A DNA stretch of 64,000 bases from Escallonia rubra (lineage: Eukaryota; Streptophyta; Magnoliopsida; Escalloniales; Escalloniaceae): the NCBI GenBank assembly GCA_033065855.1, contig JAVXUO010000171.1, forward strand, positions 186,001 through 250,000, in the 5' to 3' direction. Below are positions 22,272 through 32,086 of this stretch, in pieces. The notes beneath the pieces were generated by a model. That model was not told the DNA's origin and made no database searches. It saw only the letters and a program-made list of their open reading frames with translations. Position 1 is the stretch's first letter, and every line of letters starts with the position of its first letter. Both the position numbers and the translations under genes were made by a program.

Positions 22272-23880
22272 CAGTGGCAGAGCCACACTTGCACGAGGGG
22301 GGGGGCTAATGTACCCCCTCAGATTTTGAAAATTTTTGGCCTTTCTCTCTTCTTTCTCTTTTCGCGACTCTCTCTCCTTCCAATTTCCAACGAGCAACGA
22401 CAGGACCTCAGAGATTGGACCTCCTTACCGACTCAGTCACGGCCACGACGCCTCACTCAGGCGAAGCACAAACCGGCGACGACGGCCACGAACCCACGAC
22501 AGTCGACACGAAGCCACGACTAACGGCGACCTCTGTTGGATTTAGATTTGGTTCTAGATCTATGTCGTTACGCGCCAACGAACGGCCTTACGGCGACCTT
22601 TGCACCGGCAGCACTGATCTGAGTTCTGAAGACCTTCGTCCTCCGGTCACTCCACCAGTCCACCGGCGCTAACAGGCCACAGCTCTGAGCTCCCAAATCC
22701 CAATCTTCTTCGATCTTCACCACCGGCGGAGCAATCGGCGACAAAGGTATGTTCCGATTCACCTTAATCTTGCCATGATGCCATCTCTACAACTCTACAA
22801 GATTTATTTGTTTTATTTTTAGTATTTCTTAGCTCAACTTTTCCAATTCACCTTAATCTTGCCATGAATGCTCAATTTTTGAAGTGTGGGTTTGACTAGT
22901 TTGCTGCCTACTGGCATCTGGTTAAAGAATAGGAACCTTAAAATACATGCAATACATACTATGTATTTCTGTGCTACAAGTAGATACAAGAAACAACAAA
23001 CTTTATGCTTTATTGAAATTTCAACCCAAGAGGAGACTTGTGAGTTGTGAGGCAAGCATTTAGGAAACTACACCCTTTGATAGGCCCGTGGGTGCATCAA
23101 CTCTAGGGTTGAACTAAGTTTGCCCTGCAATCTGACCAAAAATGCTGAATCAAAACCTAATCTGCTAACCTCAAACCACCCTCTCTATCCTCGTCTTCTG
23201 CTATAATTGCATCGAACGTCATTGCCACCCAAACATAGATGACTTTTTTTTTTCTGAAATGCTATAAAGATCAATGATGTTCGATGTTAGTAGATTTGTG
23301 GTCTGATCATATCAATGGATGAACAACAAAGATGTTCAGCATACAGTAACTCCTCATTATTCAATTTTGTAGAAGCAAAAGCATTCTAGGTTAGTTATCT
23401 AGTTTGATATTCCAGCATGGCTGCATGGGTGATTATTGATTGATGATTATTGAGATTATTGATTATTAATTGTGATTATTGATTATTTGAGTTCCGAATT
23501 GTGATTATTGATTATTGATTGACATATTGTTGATGGAGGATGGGACCCAATTGGATTGAATGTGTGATTTAGTTGAATGGTAGGTTGAAATTAAGTTAAT
23601 TAGGTTAACGTGATAATGAAACATGACTGGGAAAGTAAAAGAATAAAATTATTTGATTAATTAGGTTATTTGATTGATAATTGATGGATTGATATATTTT
23701 TTTCAGAATGGAAAAGTTCTTTAAAAAGAAATCAGTTGGAAGAACTCTTGCAGCCTAATAAAAATGAGTGTAGAAATCAAGATATTATTCAACAGTCGTC
23801 AAATCCAACAGTAAGGGACAAGGCTCCCATTGTGCATCGTGATGTTACACAAATCAAGGCAGGCATGTAACAAATAAGAC
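22272..23880 (+). mobile_element. hAT-like (TTF/ZMYM-type) transposon 5' remnant
   Basis: CAGTGGCAGAGCCACACTT at 22272 resembles the inverted-repeat terminus of plant hAT elements that encode TTF-type or ZMYM1-like transposases. A GGGGGGGCTAATGTACCCCC stretch follows. The 22360-22750 region is GC-rich. An ATG at 23708 reads MEKFFKKKSVGRTLA, matching the usual N-terminus of that transposase family, and stops after about 16 codons. The rest of the transposase is absent and no matching right terminus was found. It may have been inserted into the CACTA fragment just before it. Confidence 0.6.
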
Positions 23881-24969
23881 ATAATTTATCTATATCATAT
23901 AACTCTCCAAAAAATATTTATTTTTGCCCACGAAGTGCAAAAATTGATATTTACACATTATTCGTATTTTTTGGACCACATAAGTACCACAAAAATACTC
24001 CCAAATAGCCCAAAAACCGAGAGATAAATTTTAAAAAAGATGGAAAACATTAAATTTAACCCTAATATACCCTCTGGAATTAAAGGAAAAATTCTGTGTG
24101 TATTAAACAAATTTTTAAAGCTAATTTTTATAGAAAACATCGTTTAAAAATTAAACATAACACATACAAAGGGTATAAAGGTAAATTTAACACCATAGAA
24201 AAAATTGCTGAGCCAAACTAGAGCTTCATTCGCTGGCAGTGACAAACACCGACCAACATATATCTCACACGCGCCACCGTGCGAGTGGGCAGCATCTGGA
24301 ATTCTTGACCGGCGTGTGTAACTCACGCGCGTGCGTGGGAGCAGCCGCCAGTGGCGCGCGTGTGGAGAGTGGAGAGCGCGTGCCAGTAACCTTAGCTGGC
24401 GCATGGCAGATCTTGGCGGCGCGGCTTGGAGCGCGTGCGGCGCGTGGTCTGCTGACTTGGCGCGTGACTTGCGCGTACGGCGCGGCTTGGCGCGTGCAGG
24501 TACTGTTCATCTTCTTCTTTGAAAAACCCTAATTCTCCAGCCGCCGCCATGTCGCGATGCCAACTTTCGAAGGCCTTCTCTCTCTCGTTTTTAAGCCAAA
24601 TAATGCGTACGATATATCGTTGGAAAGCTTATACGACATAGATTAATTATGTACCAACCGATCATGATAAAAACTGAATATCATGCTCCGAATTTGAATC
24701 CCAAAACTAGAAAAAACCACAGTTTTCTTGAAAAAATAAAATCGTGATTTCTCACAAACCATGCATCCAATAATCACGAAAGTTTATGGAGTTCATCCTC
24801 AAATATAGGAGAACAAAAAATTATAACTATTTTTCAGAAAACATGATCAATAAATTTCGAATTTTTGTAATGAGTCTCGATCATGTATTCAAAAAAAAAA
24901 TCGAGACATGCACATAATTATACTAGCATGTTAAAGGCGAATCAACAAGTAATCATGCTCTGATACCAA
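23881..24969 (-). mobile_element. Leader and interior of a truncated LTR element
   Basis: Lies downstream (minus strand) of the LTR at 24970-25426 and its PBS. It contains a GC-rich block (24250-24550) and AT-rich stretches. No gag or pol reading frame is seen, so the element is either non-autonomous or deleted. Its other LTR was not found, and the left limit is uncertain. Confidence 0.4.
24957..24968 (-). promoter_or_regulatory. Primer-binding site (iMet type)
   Basis: TGGTATCAGAGC on the minus strand, one base from the LTR end at 24970. Confidence 0.9.
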
Positions 24970-25426
24970 TGTTGAAACGATTTAAATGCCCTTACCACAT
25001 AACGTAATGGGTTCGGAAACATACCGTACAAAGTCTCCGAAAATTTCGACGTAGGATCCTTGTTGTTACGAGCCTCCAACACGCTCGATCTTTTTCGCAT
25101 GTACGAAAACGGCTACTAGAGTCGAGTTCTTCGTCCACGAACCAAATCCTAGAGCTTGGTGATTGCTCTAGAGAGAGTGCTATAGAGAGAGGAATTGTCT
25201 TGTGACTTATTGTCTGTCACTTATAATTTCTTGAAATATCTCTAGCTTTTATATAGAGATACAATTAAAGACTGGCTTTACCTCAAACTCTTAGAAGATA
25301 AAGATGTATTTACCTCAAATACTTAGGAGATAAATATCCTCTAATTAACTGTAATTATCCAGACTAACAAATACACATTATCTGTTAGTGGGCGGATAAT
25401 GGGTCCACTGACCCAATTTATTAACA
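24970..25426 (-). repeat. 5' LTR of a truncated copia-like element
   Basis: Begins TGTTGAAACG next to an iMet PBS and ends ATTAACA, about 457 bp. The outer limit is inferred from the CA end and the start of CACTA-type repeats at 25427. No second copy lies in the window. Confidence 0.7.
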
Positions 25427-25600
25427 AGATACATGCCTATGGTTTTTAGGACTTTTGCCTACGGAATTACCGTAACCTTTTCCATATGTGCCTACGGTTT
25501 TTAAGACTTTGGCGACAAATATACCATTGGCTTTTCCTCTCCTTGCCAACGGTTTTAAGACTTTTGGTAACCGCTATACCATCGACATAGTACCTCTATT
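25427..25600 (+). repeat. CACTA-type subterminal repeats
   Basis: Three imperfect units of about 55 bp, each with TGCC(T/A)A(C/T)GGTTTT, AGACTTT and an ATACC(A/G)T motif. This style of subterminal repeat is typical of CACTA transposons. The terminus itself is not seen. Confidence 0.5.
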
Positions 25601-26278
25601 CTCACGGTTCATATCAATGGAATAGGTTCAAATTCCACTGCTTTTTGTTTGTTCCCACGACACTCCCAGTAGGCACATGTTTTATTTCCTGTTTTTCCTC
25701 AATACCTTTCTTACTATCACTAATAAGTGAATATAATTAATTTGACAATACTTGTAATCGTAAGTAGTACTAATAATGGTGCACGGCATAAACTTCATCA
25801 AACCTTAAGAATATTACAATCCTCAAACACTTAATTACATAGAAATGGCATTAATCTAACCATTTAATTACAGTAGCCATCATAAAGGGTTTACCATCAT
25901 CATTGTAACCAAATTCTTAATACTTTTCATGACCTACTCTAACATATCTTAATGTCCATGAAATAACTTAACACTAATGAAGCATATGAATCAACCAAAC
26001 TCAATTGCGAACCACTAACAACTCAAGGGAACTCGTGTTTATTCTCATTGTTTGCTTCTTACTCTTAGCCATCACAGGCATCCTACAAAATGTGACACGC
26101 CAATCACTTCTTAATCAAGTGACACAAAACAAGAATGTATGTCATGTTTCTCATAGACAAAAGGAACAACATAAAATGAAAAATAAGCCTCAATATCAAA
26201 CTGAGAAAAGTAGACTTTCCTGGCATGAGCATGAAAAGAACACAGTAGACCAGTCCCAAGAGGTGTGCAGCCAGCATA
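25601..26278. other. Noncoding spacer
   Basis: No gene is recognised. The last five bases (26274-26278, GCATA) are the left target-site duplication of copia-2. Confidence 0.6.
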
Positions 26279-27224
26279 TGTTAGTGTTTTCCAAAATATA
26301 GTGTCAAGTTTGGTTCATTTTCTTTGTCAAAATGATGAAAGGAATGTGAAGTGGTAAAAAGAAAGGAATCCCACATAGAAGGGAATTGAAAAGGTAAGTG
26401 GGTATATAATAAAGAACTCCACTTACTTTATTACTTATGTGGTATGCTAAGGTGTGTGCATGTGCACCGAGTATGGTGCGAAGCACCATACGAGGAAGAA
26501 TCGCACGCGCGCGCGTGCGAGCGTCGTAGTGGGCTGTGAGGGGCAATGTGGCGCTTTGATGGCGCACTTCGCACTTGCGCATCGTCGCGAGACGCGTTTA
26601 GACGCCTTTAAGTTTTCATGACGAAAACTAGACCGCCGGTTCAACGGACCGGGTCAGATCCAACTATTGGCAGTTGGGTGGTTACACTCGGGTTATACCC
26701 GAACAGTTGCACCTGTTGGGCAGCTGGGTGGTTCCAAGTTGGACAGACCCAACTGTTGGGAGCTAGTTAGTTACCAGTCTGGATCTGTACCGTTGATCTT
26801 AACGGTTTCTGATCCAACGGTCCAGATTGCTTCGGTGATGATGAAAAGGTGTGACACTTGATTAGCAACCACTAGTGCTTTATAAATAGAGCACAATGGT
26901 CAAATTAACGGACCTGATGAAAAGCCTTTACTCTCTTCTCTTATTTCCTTTCTGCAGATCTTTTACAACAAGAAATTTCTGCAGAATTTCTTATTTGTAA
27001 AACTCATTATCCAGAATTCCATACACATATCTGTGGGGTGAATATCGTGTGTGCAAACGCTATTCACTAAAGCGCTTCGTTGTATCTTGGAGGATATTTG
27101 TCGGCAACCCGCTGCACACCGTTTTCTTTGGTGGGGGCAAATATAAACTTAAGGAGAGCGTTTTACAACGTGCCTCGAATCCGATCCTTCTTTCAGTCAC
27201 AAAGTCATACCGTATACCCCAACA
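26279..27224 (+). repeat. copia-2 5' LTR (946 bp)
   Basis: Starts TGTTAGTG and ends CCCCAACA. It contains a hairpin with a 9-bp stem (26471-26491), an 18-bp alternating C/G palindrome (26502-26519), a TATA box (26881) and an internal stretch complementary to the bases after the LTR (27137-27153). Confidence 0.95.
26881..26888 (+). promoter_or_regulatory. copia-2 LTR TATA box
   Basis: TATAAATA lies in the 5' LTR and is repeated in the 3' LTR at 35236-35243. Transcription would be expected to start roughly 25-35 bp downstream, which makes everything from there to 27224 the R-U5 part of the LTR. Confidence 0.7.
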
Positions 27225-27244
27225 ATCTTAAGTTTATATTTTGC
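27137..27244 (+). promoter_or_regulatory. Candidate self-priming PBS and its LTR-internal complement
   Basis: Where a tRNA primer site is expected, two bases after the LTR, the sequence is CTTAAGTTTATATTTTGC (27227-27244). No tRNA 3' end could pair with it, because its first bases are not TGG. Its first 15 bases are the exact complement of 27139-27153 inside the LTR, and GC pairs extend the match beyond one bulged base. The paired strand would have its 3' end at 27153, opposite 27227, so extension would begin at the LTR edge as reverse transcription requires. The 3' LTR keeps the same internal stretch. The gag ATG (27249) follows only four bases later. This is inference from sequence. Self-priming by folded-back RNA is established for Tf1 of fission yeast, a Ty3/gypsy element. 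Confidence 0.55.
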
Positions 27245-27248
27245 AACA

Positions 27249-28817
27249 ATGGCATTCGTGACGTTGAAAGACATGGGCTCGGATTTTCACCGCTTGGAGC
27301 GTTTTGATGGTGGGGACTTCGTTCGTTGGCAAAGGAAGATGCACTTTTTACTAGTAACGGTGAAAGTGTACTACGTGATCGTGAATCCAAGACCTCCGGA
27401 ACCCGGTGAAAATGAGGAGGAAAGTGTTGCGAAGACACGTGAAAGATTGAGGTGGGATCAAGATGATGAGATATGTCGAGGACATATTCTGAATGGCATG
27501 TTCAACACGTTGTTCGATGGCTATCATACTGTCAAGACCGCTAAGGAACTTTGGAACCAATTGGAGCGTCGCTACATCACCGAGGATGCCACCAGTAAAA
27601 GGTTCATCGTTTCTAAATTTTTTTATTACAAAATGGTTGGTGGTAGATCGGTTATGGAACAGTTTAATGAGATTGAAACTATTCTTGATCGTTATTCCCA
27701 ACACAAGTTAGTCTTGGATGAGTTTATCGTGGTTACATCTATCATTGATAAATTGCCTCCTTCTTGGAAGAATTTTAGAAACAGCCTTAAGCATCGCAAG
27801 GAAGACATCAACCTTGACGAGTTGGGTACTCATCTTCGGATTGAGGAAGACTTGCGCAAGGAAGAAAAGTCTAAAAGCGAGGGCGTTTCTAAAATCTTGG
27901 CCATAGAAGAAGGAGAATCATCCAAGAAGAACTCCCGTGAGAACAAGAGAAGGAAGCTTCAAGGAAATGATGACGACGACAAGGACAAGGATAAGAAGAA
28001 AAAACACAAAGGAAAGTGTTTTCACTGTGGTAAACCAGGGCATTACAAGCGTGATTGTCGTGCCTTGAAGAAACAGAAAAAGGCGACCGAAAATAATTTA
28101 GTCGCGGTAATCAGTGAGGTAAATGTCCTTGAAGATGACGATGCATGGTGGATTGATTCGGGTGCGACAAGGCATGTGTGCAAAGACAAGAGGTTTTTTA
28201 CAACCTATGAACCGGTGAAGGATGGAAGCATTCTTTACATGGAAAATTCGTCAATTGTGCAAATTGTGGGCAAAGGAAATGTCGAGCTCGAGTTTACATC
28301 CGGAAAAGTTGTCACCCTTACCAACGTCTGTCATGTGCCCGAAATTAGGAAGAATTTAGTCTCGGGTTGTATGCTTAACAAGTTTGGTTTCAAACTTGTT
28401 TTTGAAGCTGATAAATTTGTACTCACTAAGGGAGAGGTATTTGTGGGCAAGGGATATTTTTGTGATGGATTGTTCAAGCTCAATATTAATAATAAGAATA
28501 TTATTTCTGCTTATATTACCGAGTCACAATCTTTTCTTTGGCATAATCGTTTAGGATATGTTAATACTAGGAAAATTAATGACATGGTTAAATTGAATCT
28601 TTTGCCTAGTATGCATGTAGATAAAGGATTTTCCAAGACGTGTATGCTTACTAAAATCACTAGAGCTCCTTTTCAAAATGGACAAAGAGAATCTAAGATT
28701 TTAGATTTAATACATAGTGATTTAGGAGATATTCACTCCTCTCCTTCGTTAGGAGGAAACTCATATTATGTGACTTCCATTGATAATTATTCTAGGTATT
28801 GCTATGTTTATTTGTAG
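27249..28817 (+). pseudogene. copia-2 gag-protease-integrase N-terminus
   Basis: 522-codon frame. Gag (residues about 1-250) has the copia UBN2-like pattern (FDGGDFVRWQRKMHFLL, ELWNQLERRY, FNEIETILDRY, LPPSWKNFRNSL). A lysine-rich stretch leads to the CCHC knuckle CFHCGKPGHYKRDC (C257). The aspartic protease motif WWIDSGATRH has its catalytic D at residue 303. The GAG-pre-integrase zinc region (LWHNRLGY) has tyrosine where histidine is usual, and its cysteine pair is damaged (KTCMLTK). The integrase starts at IHSDLGD and the frame ends in a TAG at 28815 after YSRYCYVYL. The polyprotein would normally run on through integrase and RT, so this is a broken copy with a still intact gag and protease. 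The start is the only ATG near the LTR. Confidence 0.93.
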
Positions 28818-29107
28818 AATAATAAAAATGATGTCATGCCTAGTTTTGTCACATATAAAAATGAAGTACAAATTTTTGTGATGCCAAAATAAAATTTTTT
28901 GAAGAAAATGGCATAGTACATGAACTTTATGCACCGTATACACCACAACAGAACGGTATAGCGGAAAGAAAGAATCGGACATTAGTCGAAATGGTTAATG
29001 CCATGCTCTCTAACTCGGGTCTAGGAAAAGGATTTTGGGGGAAAGCTTTATTAACGGCTTGCTACATATTAAATAGAGTTCCAACTAAAGGAAATAACGT
29101 TACTCCT
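28818..29107 (+). pseudogene. copia-2 integrase C-terminal fragment
   Basis: After the stop, SFVTYKNEV continues. The middle of the integrase core is then missing and the frame resumes near 28900 with ENGIVHELYAPYTPQQNG and AERKNRTLVEM, which carries the catalytic glutamate of the DDE triad. It goes on to FWGKALLTACYILNRVP. It is cut at 29107 by element E and continues at 32087 (YELWKKRKPNL). A deletion, a frameshift and the insertion each make it inactive. Confidence 0.92.
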
Positions 29108-29912
29108 TGATGCCAAGGGAAGTAGGTTCTTACTTACATGGAGGTGCCACAAAGGCTGCAGTCCGCGTCAGCTTCCAAGTATGCAAACTGAGAGACAGCA
29201 AGGACGGAGTAAGGGCTGAGAGCAAGGCTTCCCACTGGCCGTGAGGAATGGCAGTACTGCGAAGGCAAAGCTAAGACGAACAGGGCCGGCAGTCGATAGT
29301 CCAAGTCAAGGTCCAATGTTACGATCTTAAGTTATGTCCAATTTGTCTTTCTCTCACTAGAATCCAAGGGCTCCCAAATTCTAGAATGAGAAAGTGATTT
29401 TGTGAGAATGAAAAAGAAGTCCCTTTTTTGAGTTGTAAAGTTCACTATTTATAGGAAACAGTGTGCTTATGTCATAAAGTGCCACATGTCGTCCCCTGGA
29501 AGTGACACGTCACCAGGGGGTCCTGAAAAACCAGTTCTTCGTTGGACTGCTAGTTCTTAAATTTGCATTGCCTGCCTCGCACAGCATCGCTCTACCTGTC
29601 TGAGAAGACTGACCACACCATGACAGCATGATCAGAGTAAGCCCGTTGCCCCAGCCACCGATCCAAGCCCCTACTGAATCCCACGAGGTGCGTCAAGAGA
29701 CGCGCGGAGAACCTGACAGCGGTGAGGGTTACCCCTATAGCCAACTGCCAGACGGACTAGGCGCGATGCCCTCCGAGGACCTGCTCCCGTCCCAGAGTGA
29801 CCCGTGGGTCATTGTCCTGGTGGTGTCGATGATCGACAGTAACATGAGTGGACATAGTCACAGCTCAGTGCTCAGAGTCCGCTGCGAGGGGTGCTCGTGC
29901 CGGAGCCCCCCG

Positions 29913-30238
29913 TGATTGAGACGGCGATGGCTATGAGGTTGTGAGCCCATCCCGGTACGAGGGCCGAAGCCCCCCTTTGTGATTGAGACGGCGATGGCTA
30001 TAAGGTTGTGAGCCCATCCCGGTACGAGGGCCGAAGCCCCCCCTTTGTGATTGAGACGGCGATGGCTATAAGGTTGTGAGCCCATCCCGGTATGAGGGTC
30101 GAAGCCCCCCCCCCCCTTGATTGAGACGGAGATGGCTATAAGGTTGTGAGCCCATCCCGGTACGAGGGCCGAAGCCCCCCCCCCCTTTGATTGAGATGGC
30201 GATGGCTATAAGGTTGTGAGCCCATCCCGGAAGCATGT
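29913..30238 (+). repeat. Element E array 1: 68-70-bp units
   Basis: Five units begin GATTGAGACGGCGATGGCTA at 29913, 29981, 30049, 30119 and 30189, with small changes. Each runs through TTGTGAGCCCATCCCGG, and most units end in a C run whose length varies. Confidence 0.93.
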
Positions 30239-30239
30239 A

Positions 30240-30850
30240 ATATGATTGTGGCGCATGGGCGCGGTGCCTACAGCACGAGACAATACCTAGTGCCAGGGCA
30301 CATGTTATGAAAGTGGCGCATGGGCGCGGCGACGAACGTCGCAGAGACAATACCTGGTGCCATGGGCACATACCATGGAAGTGGCGCACAAGCGCGGCGA
30401 CGAGCGTCGCGAAGACAACACTTGGTGCCGGAGCACGTGTTATGAAAGTGGTGCGACGACGAACGTCGCGGAGCAATACTTGGTGCCGGGGCACGTATCA
30501 TGGAAATGGCGCACGAGCGCGGCGACGAACGTCGCAGAGACAATACTTGGTGCCATAGCACGTGTTATGAAAGTGGTGCGGCGACGAACGTCGCGGAGCA
30601 ATACTTGGTGCCGGGGCACGTATCATGAGAATCGTGCAAGGGCGCGACGACGAACGTCGCGGAGCAATACTTGGTGTCGGGGCACGTATCATGAGAATGG
30701 CGCAAGGGCGCGGCGATGAACGTCGCGGAGCAATATTTGGTGTCGGGGCACGTATCATGAGAATGGCGCAAGGGCGCGACGACGTACGTCGGGGAGCAAT
30801 ATTTGGTGCCGGGGCACGTATCATGATAATGGCGCAAGGGCGCGCGTCGG
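30240..30850 (+). repeat. Element E array 2: about nine units of 57-68 bp
   Basis: Units contain GGCGACGAACGTCGC, GGTGCCGGGGCACGT and a T(A/T)(A/T)CATG or GTTATG motif. The repeated GACGAACGTCG is a near-palindrome. Long open frames on both strands here only reflect the repeats and base composition. Confidence 0.9.
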
Positions 30851-31019
30851 GTGTCCCGAAGACAGGATGTGAGCTAAGTGTACCTGTCATAACAATATAA
30901 TGAATGCAACATGTAGTAGTGACAAAATTGGGAGTGTTGGTATGCGGTCGTCGGCGACGGGTCATTCGGCGGTAGGGTGCGACTTTGGGCGACGGGCATC
31001 GCGGGAGCAGTGTGCGGTC

Positions 31020-31210
31020 ACGGGCGACGTATGTCACAAGGTTGATGCACGACGGACGTCGTGAGGTCGATGCACGACGGACGTCTCGAGGTTGATGTAC
31101 AAATGTCCGTAAGGTGATGCACGACGGACGTCGCGAGGTTGATGTACGAACGTCCGTAAGGTGATGCACGACGGACGTCATGAGGTTGATGTACGAACGT
31201 CCGTAAACAT
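31020..31210 (+). repeat. Element E array 3: ACGACGGACGTC units
   Basis: Alternating GGTGATGCACGACGGACGTC and GAGGTTGATGTACGAACGTC modules repeat about every 25-60 bp. Confidence 0.85.
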
Positions 31211-31244
31211 CGCGGAGGTGCAAAGACTCGAGAAAACAACTGCG

Positions 31245-31800
31245 CGCGGGAGGGGAGGCCATAGGCCGAACATTGGGGGGAAGGCCAAGGCCACCACCCC
31301 TGGGGAGGCCGAGGCCGACCCCTTGGCAAGGCCGAGGCTGACCCCAGGGGGTGGCTAAGGCAAAAGGAAAAAGGCCAAGGCCAAGGCCGCCCCTGCCGAG
31401 GCCGAGGCCGCCCCTGTCGAGGCGGCCTGCGCCGAGGCCGAGGCCGTCCCTAGGGGTGGCTAAGGCAAAAGGCCAACTCCCATGAAGGGAGGCCAAGGCC
31501 ACTCCCTCCTTTGGTGAACTTTGGGCGCGCCGACGGTAGGTGTTTTGATGAGAAAAGGCAAATCCGGAGTTACGTTACGACGAGCGTGTTGATGTGAACC
31601 GTACCCATGTGATGATTAAGGTGTCAAAGTCATGTACGAAACGTACGAAGCGAACAAAGTGCAAAAAGGACTTTGCACGAAGAGTGAAGAACCAGGGGGG
31701 AAGGCCAAGGCCAAACCCCATGGGAGGCCGAGGCCGACCCTATGGCCTTGGGCGAGGCCGAGGCCGACCCCAAAGGGTAGGCCAAGGCCTTTGCCCCTTG
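31245..31800 (+). repeat. Element E array 4: AGGCCGAGGCCGACC low-complexity blocks
   Basis: Dense GGCCGAGGCC and GGCCAAGGCC repeats in two blocks (31245-31500 and 31695-31800), separated by unique sequence. Confidence 0.85.
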
Positions 31801-32086
31801 ACCCCGTTGTTCCGGTAGCGCCGTCGGTCGACATTTTTGGTGAAAAGGTGTTTGGGTGATGTTGGCGTGATGATCGCGCTAGCGTGAGTGACGTCAACAT
31901 AAAATAAATCGTGCCTAAGTCGTGCACAAGGCGCGCGGACCGAAAAACGCACGTGACTTGAGCGTGCGCACGCTGACCTATTCGATGCGTTGGCAAAACT
32001 GACAGTTGACAATGTCGACGTGTTCGCGTGAAATGGGACCCCTATTGGGCCCTTGGGTACGACCAGAGTAGGTTGGGAACACTCCT

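Larger units (their letters stand above)
29108..32081. mobile_element. Element E: GC-rich array element inserted in copia-2 integrase
   Basis: A 2,974-bp block interrupts the integrase exactly. The target bases CTCCT are duplicated on both sides (29103-29107 and 32082-32086), and the block starts TG and ends CA, as an LTR retrotransposon would. However, I find no terminal direct or inverted repeat joining the two ends. A TATA-like box read on the minus strand (TATAAATAG, 29450-29458) and a GGGGGGCTCC tract (29903-29912, minus) would fit a minus-strand element whose left LTR begins at 29108. GC content is far higher than in copia-2. Most of the interior is four kinds of tandem array. No gag or pol is seen. 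Best guess: a rearranged LARD. Confidence 0.75.

Noticed and set aside
30498..31502. A 334-codon minus-strand open frame in element E
   Set aside because: It spans three tandem arrays, consists of repeated Arg/Ala/Pro/Gly-rich strings and has no domain. It is a by-product of GC-rich repeats without stops.
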